Source: Methanomicrobia archaeon (GTDB lineage Archaea > Halobacteriota > Syntropharchaeia > Alkanophagales > Methanospirareceae). From it: a stretch of DNA of 7,741 bases. How positions within the stretch are numbered: position 1 is the stretch's first letter; each line of letters opens with the position of its first letter. The position numbers and the translations under genes are program-made. Below, in pieces: positions 1-7,200 of this stretch. The stretch lies in assembly GCA_016928455.1 (NCBI GenBank), contig JAFGKP010000105.1:1-7741 (forward strand). Direction: 5' to 3'. The notes under the pieces are model-generated. The model was not told the origin of the DNA and searched no databases. It saw only the letters and a list, made by a program, of their open reading frames with translations.

Positions 1-1421
1 AGATCCCAGCCCGAGACCCAGAGCGCGCTCAACGACGAGTCCATCCAGGTGTCCAGGACGTCTTCCTCGCCGATGAACTCCGTGCTGCCGCAGTTGCTGC
101 AGGGCTCTTTCGGGCGGCTGATCGTCGGGTCTACGGGCAATTGATCCCGGGCCGCCACTTTTACGGTGCCACAGTGTTTACAGTACCAGACCGGGATAGG
201 CACGCTGAAGATCCGCTGCCGCGAGATGCACCAGTCCCACTCCATCGAGTCAACCCAGTTTCTGAGCCGAATGGCGAAATGCTCCGGGAACCATGAGATC
301 TGCTTCGACGCGTTCTTTATCTCCTCGTGCAGCACGCGCACGAACCACTGTCGGGTCGAGATGATCTCGATCGGCGTCTTGCAGCGCCAGCAAACGCCCA
401 CGTTCTGTTTCAGCGGTTCCTGACTCTTGTACAGGTTCCGGGTCTTAAGATCCTCGATGATCGCCTGCTTGCATTTGGTAGTGGTGAGCCCGGTGTACTC
501 ACGTGCCGCGTCGGTCATCCGGCCCTGCTCATCAATCGAGGTAATCAGGGGAAGGTTGTGCTCCTTCCACCAGCGCACGTCCTGACGGTCGCCAAACGTG
601 CAGATCATCACCACGCCGGTGCCGAACTCAGGATCGACGCTCTCATCTTCATAAACGTTAACCAGGTGCTCGAATATCGGCACGACCAGCTCCTTGCCCG
701 CGATGTCCCGGTACCGCTCGTCATCCGGGTGCACGGCCACAGCGACACAGCTCGCCAGCAGCTCCGGCCGCGTCGTTGCGATCTCGACATATCCCGGCTC
801 TTTACCGGGTTCAACCTTCATGAAGCGTATATAATTCAGTGTCGCGTTGCGATCCTCGTACTCGACCTCGGCGAACGCAATCGCGGTCTCGCAGCGCGGG
901 CACCAGTTCACGGGATGCTCGGCCTGGTAGATCAAGCCGTCATGGTACATACGCAGGAACGAGAGCTGTGTATACCGCTTGTACCGGTCTTCCATGGTGA
1001 CGAACTCGCGGCTCCAGTCAATGGACATCCCGAGCTTCTGCATCATGCCTTTCATCTGCGCGATGTTCTCACGCGTCAGCTGCTTGCAGAGCTCTCGGAA
1101 CCGCTGCTTGTCGATCTGCCGCTTGGAAATCCCGTGCCGCTCCTCCACCTTCACCTCAGTCGGCAGCCCGTGGCAGTCCCAGCCCTGCGGGAACATCACG
1201 TTATAGCCGCGCATGCGTTTGTACCGTGCGATAAAATCAATATAACACCAGTTCAGCGCATTACCGACGTGAAAATCGCCCGTCGGATATGGTGGCGGCG
1301 TATCAATGATATACGGTGGGCGATCAGAAGCAGCTTCATCGAAATAATAGAGTGAGTCTTCCCAGGTCTCCAGCCACTTCTTCTCCACGATCTCCGGTTT
1401 GTATTTCTTTTCCAGCTTCAT
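1..1421 (-). CDS. valS: Valyl-tRNA synthetase, archaeal type (N-terminal 473 codons; 3' end outside window)
   Basis: This class I aminoacyl-tRNA synthetase charges tRNA-Val with valine in the cytoplasm and hydrolyses mischarged threonine. The N-terminus holds the PPPYPTGDFHVGN block, in which HVGN (residues 51-54) is the family's variant of the HIGH ATP-binding motif. The FPQGWDCHGLPTE block follows at about 77-89. The CP1 editing domain shows TTRPE (216-220) and a GTGVVM...FGDRQDV block (267-282). Four CxxC pairs (174/177, 344/347, 414/417, 441/444) match the two zinc sites known in ValRS. ISRQR lies at 399-403 and DTWMDSS at 457-463. The KMSKS loop and anticodon domain lie beyond the window; about 55% of a usual archaeal ValRS is present. 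The ATG is the only start available, since an in-frame TAG lies eight codons upstream. The gene is divergent from pth2. A valine rather than isoleucine enzyme is favoured because the blocks match archaeal ValRS. Confidence 0.96.
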   Translation of the reverse strand, partial: MKLEKKYKPEIVEKKWLETWEDSLYYFDEAASDRPPYIIDTPPPYPTGDFHVGNALNWCYIDFIARYKRMRGYNVMFPQGWDCHGLPTEVKVEERHGISKRQIDKQRFRELCKQLTRENIAQMKGMMQKLGMSIDWSREFVTMEDRYKRYTQLSFLRMYHDGLIYQAEHPVNWCPRCETAIAFAEVEYEDRNATLNYIRFMKVEPGKEPGYVEIATTRPELLASCVAVAVHPDDERYRDIAGKELVVPIFEHLVNVYEDESVDPEFGTGVVMICTFGDRQDVRWWKEHNLPLITSIDEQGRMTDAAREYTGLTTTKCKQAIIEDLKTRNLYKSQEPLKQNVGVCWRCKTPIEIISTRQWFVRVLHEEIKNASKQISWFPEHFAIRLRNWVDSMEWDWCISRQRIFSVPIPVWYCKHCGTVKVAARDQLPVDPTISRPKEPCSNCGSTEFIGEEDVLDTWMDSSLSALWVSGWD

Positions 1422-1583
1422 GCGCTCTTCGAGTCCCTTCCCAGCCTAATCTAATTCTATTACTCTTACGCTTTGGTGCTTTTATTTCTAGGGCTTTTCT
1501 TAAACTACTATCAGGTATAAAACAAACCGCGTTTTACCCCTGTTCAAGTCAGGAACAAATCCCTGGAGATCACCGAACGAGCG
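1422..1583. promoter_or_regulatory. Divergent valS / pth2 promoter region
   Basis: This AT-rich spacer separates two genes transcribed away from each other. On the plus strand TATAAAAC (1516-1523) is a good archaeal TATA box; a start about 25 bp downstream would give pth2 a leader of roughly 40 nt. On the minus strand AAATAAAA (complement of 1480-1487) is the best candidate for valS and would start transcription near 1458, a leader of about 37 nt. The sequence around 1516-1523 also reads as TTTTATA on the minus strand, so it could serve either direction. No T-box-like structure was recognised. Confidence 0.55.
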
Positions 1584-1946
1584 ATGGTGGCGAAGACAGA
1601 GCGAGAATACAAGCAATGCATAGTCCTTCGAGCGGACCTGAAGCTCTCGAAGGGCAAGGCGGCAGTGCAGGCCGCACACGCCGCTATTCTCAGTTACGAG
1701 CGTGCCCCGCTGCACGACCGGAGGATCTGGAAAGAGCAGGGTCAGAAGAAGGTAGCGCTCAAAGTGCCCAGCCTTCCCGCGCTGTACCGGGTACGGGACG
1801 ACGCGGAACGGGCGGGGCTGCCGTGTGCGATCGTCGAGGATGCGGGACTGACCGAGATACCACCGGGGACCGTTACTGCGCTCGGCATCGGCCCGGCACG
1901 TGCGGATGAGCTCGATACCTTGACGCAGCGGTTAGCGTTGCTCTAA
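1584..1946 (+). CDS. pth2: Peptidyl-tRNA hydrolase, Pth2 family
   Basis: This cytoplasmic enzyme releases peptides from prematurely dissociated peptidyl-tRNA so that the tRNA can be reused. The 120-residue length is the normal size for the archaeal/eukaryotic Pth2 family, which is unrelated to bacterial Pth. The N-terminal signature is complete: a beta-strand reading CIVLRADL, then SKGKAAVQAAHA (22-33). The C-terminal signature VEDAGLTEIPPG followed by TALGIGP (84-104) is also intact, including the family's conserved Lys (about 23), Asp86 and Thr90. GGAG at 1565-1568 lies 15 nt before the ATG, which is long for a Shine-Dalgarno site, but no better start was seen. The gene is divergent from valS, and the next gene appears to have its own promoter. 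The identification is firm. Confidence 0.95.
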   Translation: MVAKTEREYKQCIVLRADLKLSKGKAAVQAAHAAILSYERAPLHDRRIWKEQGQKKVALKVPSLPALYRVRDDAERAGLPCAIVEDAGLTEIPPGTVTALGIGPARADELDTLTQRLALL

Positions 1947-1997
1947 CACACAGATCAGGTGATGAAAATCCGAGTACATCAGTAACCCACCGTTATT

Positions 1998-2005
1998 TTT
2001 ATATA
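1998..2005 (+). promoter_or_regulatory. TATA box for the membrane protein / V4R operon
   Basis: The AT-rich run TTTATATA lies 23-30 bp upstream of the ATG at 2028. Archaeal TATA boxes are centred about 26-27 bp before the transcription start, so the transcript should begin at or within a few bases of the start codon. No Shine-Dalgarno sequence is seen just before that ATG, which agrees with a leaderless mRNA. Confidence 0.6.
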
Positions 2006-2027
2006 CTCACTCGGCCAACGGGCATTC

Positions 2028-2840
2028 ATGAATCCACGCCTGTTTCTCAAGGTGATGATCGTGCTCATGCTTATCCCGGCAGCTATCTGTCTCTTCCTGC
2101 CTGATACACTCGCCCACGAGTATACGCGCGTGATGTACTTCATCATTCTGGTAATCGGTGCGGCGCTCTCGTTAAGGGTCGCTTATATTTATACGAACTG
2201 GCTGCGAAAGGCCTTCATCTTCCTCGGGCTTTTCCTCTTCCTCATGGTCTTCCCGCATATGGAGGAGCTCTGGGGAATCTACCATACGTTCCCGCAGCTT
2301 GTTCTTATCCTCCAGTGGATCACCTACGCCATGCTCGTGCTTTGCTCCTACTACGTGCTGAAAGTGACGGAGGTACGGCAGGTGAGCAGGAAGGGCTGGG
2401 CACTCATCGCGGCCGTCATCCTTGTGGGCGTTGTCATCCTGGCATACCACGTGCCCCCGGTGCTCCAGTATTACCCCGATGCGTATAAGGTGCCACTCAC
2501 GCTCATTTATTTCCTCGATGTCATTATCGTGGTGATGCTCATGCCGGTGGTGCTCCTGTTCGCGCAGCAGATGCGGCTGGAGGGGCGCGAGAGCATCACG
2601 TTCACCACGATCGTAAGCGGGATCATCCTGGGCACGGTCGCTGTTTACCTCTACGTGATCTTCACGGGCACGCCACTCTATGCGACCGCAGGCATATTCC
2701 ATACCGGCTCGATCCTTGATGCACTGTACCTCTTCAGCTATCTCATCATCGCCCTCGGGTTGTACGTGCACAAGCGGTACGACGACTGGGGCTTCGAGAT
2801 GATCGAGCAGTCGCTTTCGGTGGTGCCGGTGGACACATGA
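2028..2840 (+). CDS. Eight-TM integral membrane protein of unknown function
   Basis: The family was not recognised. The 270-residue protein has about eight hydrophobic segments, near residues 8-25, 35-55, 61-76, 89-111, 123-141, 157-179, 191-213 and 228-247. Basic residues cluster at the N-terminus, in the 2-3, 4-5 and 6-7 loops, and in the C-tail (HKRYDD). The acidic or neutral loops are the alternate ones. The positive-inside rule therefore gives both ends in the cytoplasm. Charged residues are few inside the helices and no transporter or enzyme motif was seen. HMEELW in the 3-4 loop and HVPPVL in the 5-6 loop would face outward. The stop overlaps the next gene's start in an ATGA, so the two are probably co-translated and may work together. 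A sensor or anchor role is possible but is inference only. Confidence 0.85.
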   Translation: MNPRLFLKVMIVLMLIPAAICLFLPDTLAHEYTRVMYFIILVIGAALSLRVAYIYTNWLRKAFIFLGLFLFLMVFPHMEELWGIYHTFPQLVLILQWITYAMLVLCSYYVLKVTEVRQVSRKGWALIAAVILVGVVILAYHVPPVLQYYPDAYKVPLTLIYFLDVIIVVMLMPVVLLFAQQMRLEGRESITFTTIVSGIILGTVAVYLYVIFTGTPLYATAGIFHTGSILDALYLFSYLIIALGLYVHKRYDDWGFEMIEQSLSVVPVDT

Positions 2841-3946
2841 GCCAGGAACGTGCGGGTGAGCTCGAGGGACTGATCGACGAGGTCTGGGCCAGCTTCCTGG
2901 AGAGCTTGAAGCATAAGGACCTTCCGGCGGTTCGCGCGACCATCGGTGATGATCTTCACCTGTTTGTGCCGCAACTGCGTATGCTCCTGCCGATCTACGC
3001 CAATCCTCGCTTCCCGGTCTCGCTCTACACTTCATCTTACCTGGCCGCGCGGCGGAACGCGTACGCGATCATGCGTAAGCTGGACATGCCGCCGGACTTC
3101 TTCTGGAAGTTCGAGTTCTGGACGAACGAGCGCGCCTTTGAGGTGCTCAGCAAGGTCACGAACAGGATCTTCCGCGAGATCATGAAGACGAGCAAGGAAG
3201 GACTCTTGAGCGTTGAGAATGCCTCTACCGACCCCACGGCGATCAAGATCAACTTAGCGCTGGCGGATTGTGTGGAATGTTTCGGGGTGGAGGCAAATCA
3301 CCCGCTCTGCTATTATCACACGGGGACGTTAACCGGTATCATCTCCGCGCTGCTCGGTAAGGAACTTGACGGCTATGAGACGGGGTGTCACGCGACCGGT
3401 GGTGACCGCTGCGAGTTCGTGGTGGGTCTCAAGGGCAGTGGCGAGGAGCTGGAGCGGTATCTCAATCCGGGCAAGCTCGAGTTCCCGATACAGAAGAGTC
3501 TGGAGAACGCATTAGCCGGTACGAGTAGTCGCGGCATCGGCAATGACGCCAGTTTACGCTACTATCATCTGATCATTCTTAATGGTTTGATAACGAACCC
3601 GAAGGTTTTCAGTGCATCCAGCCACGAAGTCGGGCGCGAGTACGGGACGCGGCTGGCACAGTTCCTGGCACGGTACTATGCTAAAACGGGCGCCGAGCTG
3701 CTGGATGCCGTAACGCATTATTATGAGTCGCTGAAGCAGGTGCAGCTCAAGATCGACCTCGGGACCAACGAGATTCGCGCAATGGAGGTGGCCGAGACTT
3801 CAGGATTGGCACAGAACGAGGACTTCCTCGGGTTCCTCTTCGGTGAGCTCGAGGGGCTTCTCTCAGTAGTGCTAGCGGAGCCGGTCGTCGTCACGGGTAA
3901 TAGATTCAACGGCGATACCGTGGTGATGCACTTCACGCGGCAGTAA
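2837..3946 (+). CDS. V4R-domain protein with tandem (one intact, one degenerate) V4R modules
   Basis: This soluble 369-residue protein has no signal peptide or TM segment and should be cytoplasmic. Residues about 40-197 form a V4R (4-vinyl reductase-like) ligand-binding module. Its C-terminal signature is clear: LCYYHTGTLTGIISALLG (157-174), then ETGCHATGGDRCEF (181-194) with Cys184 and Cys192, the residues that bind metal in other V4R proteins. Residues about 240-369 look like a second copy. FGELEGLLSVVLAEP matches the glycine-helix part, and NRFNGDTVVMHF replaces the Cys motif without any cysteine. V4R domains sense hydrophobic or other small ligands in regulators and occur in BchJ-like proteins; the ligand here is unknown. 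GGTGG at 2828-2832, inside the upstream gene, is a plausible ribosome site four bases before the ATG. Coupling to the 8-TM gene suggests a membrane-associated sensing pair (inference). Confidence 0.85.
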   Translation: MSQERAGELEGLIDEVWASFLESLKHKDLPAVRATIGDDLHLFVPQLRMLLPIYANPRFPVSLYTSSYLAARRNAYAIMRKLDMPPDFFWKFEFWTNERAFEVLSKVTNRIFREIMKTSKEGLLSVENASTDPTAIKINLALADCVECFGVEANHPLCYYHTGTLTGIISALLGKELDGYETGCHATGGDRCEFVVGLKGSGEELERYLNPGKLEFPIQKSLENALAGTSSRGIGNDASLRYYHLIILNGLITNPKVFSASSHEVGREYGTRLAQFLARYYAKTGAELLDAVTHYYESLKQVQLKIDLGTNEIRAMEVAETSGLAQNEDFLGFLFGELEGLLSVVLAEPVVVTGNRFNGDTVVMHFTRQ

Positions 3947-3960
3947 GTAGTGAGTCTTCG

Positions 3961-4017
3961 TCGCGCCGCATCCTCGCAAGAATTTGAATGACCGTCGGCA
4001 GATCCAGTGCGGCGCGA
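3961..4017. repeat. Perfect 10-bp inverted repeat with a 37-nt loop
   Basis: TCGCGCCGCA (3961-3970) is the exact reverse complement of TGCGGCGCGA (4008-4017). The arms are very GC-rich in a less GC-rich setting and begin 15 bp after the V4R stop codon. It could fold in RNA as a 3' end structure or processing site. No T-run follows, so a classic intrinsic terminator is not supported. Confidence 0.5.
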
Positions 4018-4051
4018 TAGTGGTGTCAAAAAGTCGCTGGCACGACCCGGA

Positions 4052-4070
4052 ATCGCTTCAGGAAAGCGAT
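4052..4070. repeat. Short hairpin, 7-bp stem and 5-nt loop
   Basis: ATCGCTT (4052-4058) pairs perfectly with AAGCGAT (4064-4070) around a CAGGA loop. It stands alone in the intergenic region, about 100 bp before the surface-protein promoter, and could be a protein-binding palindrome or an RNA hairpin. A chance occurrence is quite possible. Confidence 0.35.
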
Positions 4071-4164
4071 GGCTGTGGATGATAGTTCAGGTAGGGGGGC
4101 TTGTGATCGGCCCTGATTCCTCACGACCATGAGCTAAGAGCGCGTGCGTGTATGAAGCGGCAAA

Positions 4165-4195
4165 CCGAAAGGCTTTTATAGGTTCATAAAGAACC
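4165..4195 (+). promoter_or_regulatory. BRE/TATA promoter of the surface-protein gene, with adjacent palindrome
   Basis: CCGAAAGG (4165-4172) is a good purine-rich BRE directly before CTTTTATA (4173-4180), a strong archaeal TATA box. Transcription should start near 4203, giving a leader of about 50 nt. Immediately downstream, GGTTC (4181-4185) and GAACC (4191-4195) form an interrupted palindrome around ATAAA. It lies between the TATA box and the start site, where a bound repressor could block initiation; that role is inferred. Confidence 0.65.
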
Positions 4196-4202
4196 GTGCT
4201 AT

Positions 4203-4252
4203 GCCGGGGCGCCCAACTGGAGTTGTCCTGGCGGTTCGGAGGTATGTGGCAA
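4203..4252 (+). promoter_or_regulatory. Predicted 5' leader and ribosome binding site
   Basis: GGAGG at 4238-4242 is the strongest Shine-Dalgarno site in the window. It leaves only one base before the ATG at 4244 but ten before the ATG at 4253, so it favours the latter start. Upstream of it CAACT (4214-4218) and AGTTG (4221-4225) are complementary around GG, flanked by CGCC (4210-4213) and GGCG (4230-4233). The leader could therefore fold just before the ribosome site. Confidence 0.5.
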
Positions 4253-7200
4253 ATGAAGTTCATGTATACAAAAACGTTATTTGTAGGTATCGCGATTCTG
4301 ATGATTGGTAGTCTGATTTGTGTGACGGTGGGCTGTTGTGTGACGGTGGGCTGCGACCATACTGTGGAGATTTTAGATATTTGCTGCCTCAATACGACGG
4401 CCGGCTGGTTTTACAATGATACTGGCTGGGACTATTATTCAGGAGATGTTTACACACCCTTGTTCCATCTCCTCGATGTCACTGATGAACTGGGGTATTA
4501 CGCATTCTGCATAGACTTCGAAGTGCCCGTCGAGAAAGGGGATATTTTCAATGCATCAGTATATCCCGCCACACCAACCTGCAGGAACAATTCGATCGGC
4601 TACATCTTGAATAACTGGATCATTGACTGCGTTCATTGCGATAACGTCTCGGCGGGGCAGTCCGCAGTGTGGTACTTCGCGTATATAGACGAAACGTTCT
4701 GCGGCGGCTGCTCAACACAATACAACCATACTGCAACACCAGGAGGGTTGGGATGGGAGTCAAATTGGATACCCAACTGCTCCGCACATCCGGAAGCTTG
4801 CGACATGATCGATGCCTCGATAAACCAGAGCGTTCCGTACAACATCGCTATAACTCCAGGCACCGGAAGTTATACCAAGGGAGAGCCAGTAGAGCTTGAG
4901 GCAACAGTTGCGTACTGCCTTGGAGTTGTTGGAGCACCAGTTACAGTGATATTTGAAACGACTAACGGAGTGTTCGAAAATGGCTCAGCAAGCTTCGAGA
5001 ATGACACCGTTGGTGGAATAGCCAGAGCCCATTTGACTTGTAACGCTGACACTGCAACTGTTACAGCACGAATAAAAGATTTTAAGTGGTTCGAAATAGT
5101 TGATCCAATCGGCTGTAATGTAATAGACTATCAGCCAACGATCAGAATTACCACGATTTTCGACGATGCCGCGTTCAATTTTGGCAGTGCGCCTCTCACC
5201 TGCACCTGCGACCTCTGCGTCAACATGACGGGCTGGTGGCGTAATAACGGCACGTTCAACCAGAATCTAACAACGCCGATCCAGGCCGCCGTGAACAACG
5301 CGAATGCGAGCGAGACCATCTGCGTGCAGAACGGGACCTATACAGAGAACGTGGTGGTGAATAAATCAAACCTCACGATCAGGTCGGCGAACGGTTCCGC
5401 GGTGACGATCGTCGAATCTACCGCATGGGACGAGCACGTCGTCAGCATCATTGATCAGACGGGCGTGACGCTCGACGGGTTCACCCTTCGGGGCGCAATT
5501 GGCGAGGATGAAGATGTGGCAGGCCTCTACCTGGAGAACGCGACTGAGTGCAACATCTCGGATATCATCATAACAGACATTACTGACGAGATTGCGGCGT
5601 ATGGCATCTGGCTGGTGAATTCGAACGATAACAGATTCAATGTCACTACCGTTTCTGATATTATGGGCTATTGGGACGCCATCGGCATTGCGGTAGTTGA
5701 TGACTCGTATAACAATACCTTCAGTGCAAATACTTCAGTCTCGTTTATTGCTGCGGGGGAACTTGCCTGCGGTATCTACGTGGGCACACTTGAAGGGGGC
5801 TCTGCGGCCAACAACTGGTTCAGTGCGCGCACTGTTGTGTCCGATATTACAATGCTATATTCAGAATGGGGTACTAACGCGCTGGGCATCTGGCTAGCAG
5901 GAGGTGCGAGCAACAACACCTTCAGCGGAACCACGTCCGTCGCTAATATCACCGCAGTTTATTATGCTTGCGGGATTGGTTTGGGGAATCTTTTAGATGA
6001 AGATGCAGAGGAGTATTCAAACGATAATGAGTTCGTTTCGAGTACCGCGATTTCGAATGTTACAGCAATAGCTTGGGAGGGCCAAGCAGTGGGCATTGGA
6101 CTCGCGGATGCGCACGGTAACACGTTCGCCTCAGACCATCGCATTTATGCATTGAATTCCTATGACCAAGCAATAGGTATATTCTTGCGAGAGTCAAACG
6201 GCAATAGCTTTATCAACGGGTCCATTTCAAACCTAACTGCTGATAGTTATACGATTGGCGTTGAGCTTTACGAGAGCGATAACAATACGCTGTCGTGCTT
6301 TGAGATACGGGATAATATGGTTGGAATATTGCTCGAAGGATTCATGTCTCTATCCACCTATAATAGAATCATTGGAAATGTGCTTATTAATAACTCGGGA
6401 GAGGTTGAAGGGGGACCGGCTATACCGGCTACCGGAATACATGTGAATCAAGCATCCGCGTACAATGAAATCCACGAGAACTGCTTCTTTGCGAACGAAC
6501 CTCAAGCCTCTGATGAAGGTTGGAGTAACAACTGGGATGGCAATTACTGGGATGATTATAACACGCCGCCCGGGCCGTACGTTATCGAAGGAGTCGGAAG
6601 TAAAGATTACCATCCCTTGCTCTGCTGTTTGCAAGAAAGTGCGACAGAGTGTGCGAGCGACGTAAAGGGTTTTGAGATTAAGTACAATCTCACCATTACG
6701 GTCTACCGGTGCGATAATAACCAGATCATCCGGATCACGGACGGCAGCAAAACAGTGCTGATCCAGGTGCTGGACCATAATTTTACCTGTGCTGAGGTGG
6801 TGGATCTGCTCAAGGGTTTGGAGCTAGCGAACTTCGCGACGCTGCCTGAATTGGTCCTGGTCACGTATACTGATTCGCTCGTGGCGAACGTCTCATTCTG
6901 GCGCTCCGCGCTCTCCAGTAACCCGGATCTTGTTGTTGAGCATCTCGAGCTGATCACGGGCAACGGGAGTTTCTCGCGGCCTGAGAGCAACTGTACCAGC
7001 GCTGGCGACGATGACAACTGTACCGACGAGCGCATCATCGTGGGCGTGACCGAGCTCGCGAAGCTGGTGCAGAGTTACGGGCTTGCACCGCTCTGGTATG
7101 GGCTCATTGCGGTGAGCCGTGAGAACAGCACGAACGTTACCTATCAGCGGCGAATGGTAGAGGGGTGGGAGACCCTTTTACTCGTTGCGTTTGGTGAGCT

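Larger units (their letters stand above)
3947..4172. other. Intergenic region with inverted repeats; no gene seen
   Basis: No convincing coding frame was found on either strand between the V4R gene and the promoter of the surface-protein gene. The stretch holds a long-loop inverted repeat (3961-4017) and a short hairpin (4052-4070), each listed separately. No oligo-T run typical of archaeal terminators is seen just after the V4R stop, so where that operon ends is not clear from sequence. Confidence 0.5.

Noticed and set aside
327..1355. Long plus-strand open frame (342 codons) opposite valS
   Set aside because: It is the antisense shadow of a gene with unmistakable ValRS motifs on the minus strand; its translation is low-complexity and has no recognisable domain or ribosome site.
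1316..1909. Plus-strand frame of 197 codons overlapping pth2
   Set aside because: It overlaps pth2 in another frame, begins inside valS on the opposite strand, and its product is Arg/Ser/Pro-rich with no domain.
2172..3035. Minus-strand open frame of 287 codons spanning the membrane and V4R genes
   Set aside because: Its His/Glu/Arg-rich translation is what the complement of hydrophobic, GC-rich codons gives, and it crosses two coupled genes supported by TM topology and V4R motifs.
3961..4070. Rho-independent style terminator
   Set aside because: Neither inverted repeat is followed by a T-run, and archaeal termination relies mainly on T-rich tracts.
4201..4311. Possible short upstream ORF starting at the ATG at 4201
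   Set aside because: It overlaps the predicted transcription start and the start of the surface-protein gene, lacks a ribosome site, and encodes no recognisable peptide.
4319..4354. Lipoprotein signal (lipobox) at the duplicated VGC
   Set aside because: The -3 residue is Thr rather than Leu/Val/Ile and the motif lies at the end of the hydrophobic stretch, so it is too weak to call as a lipoprotein.
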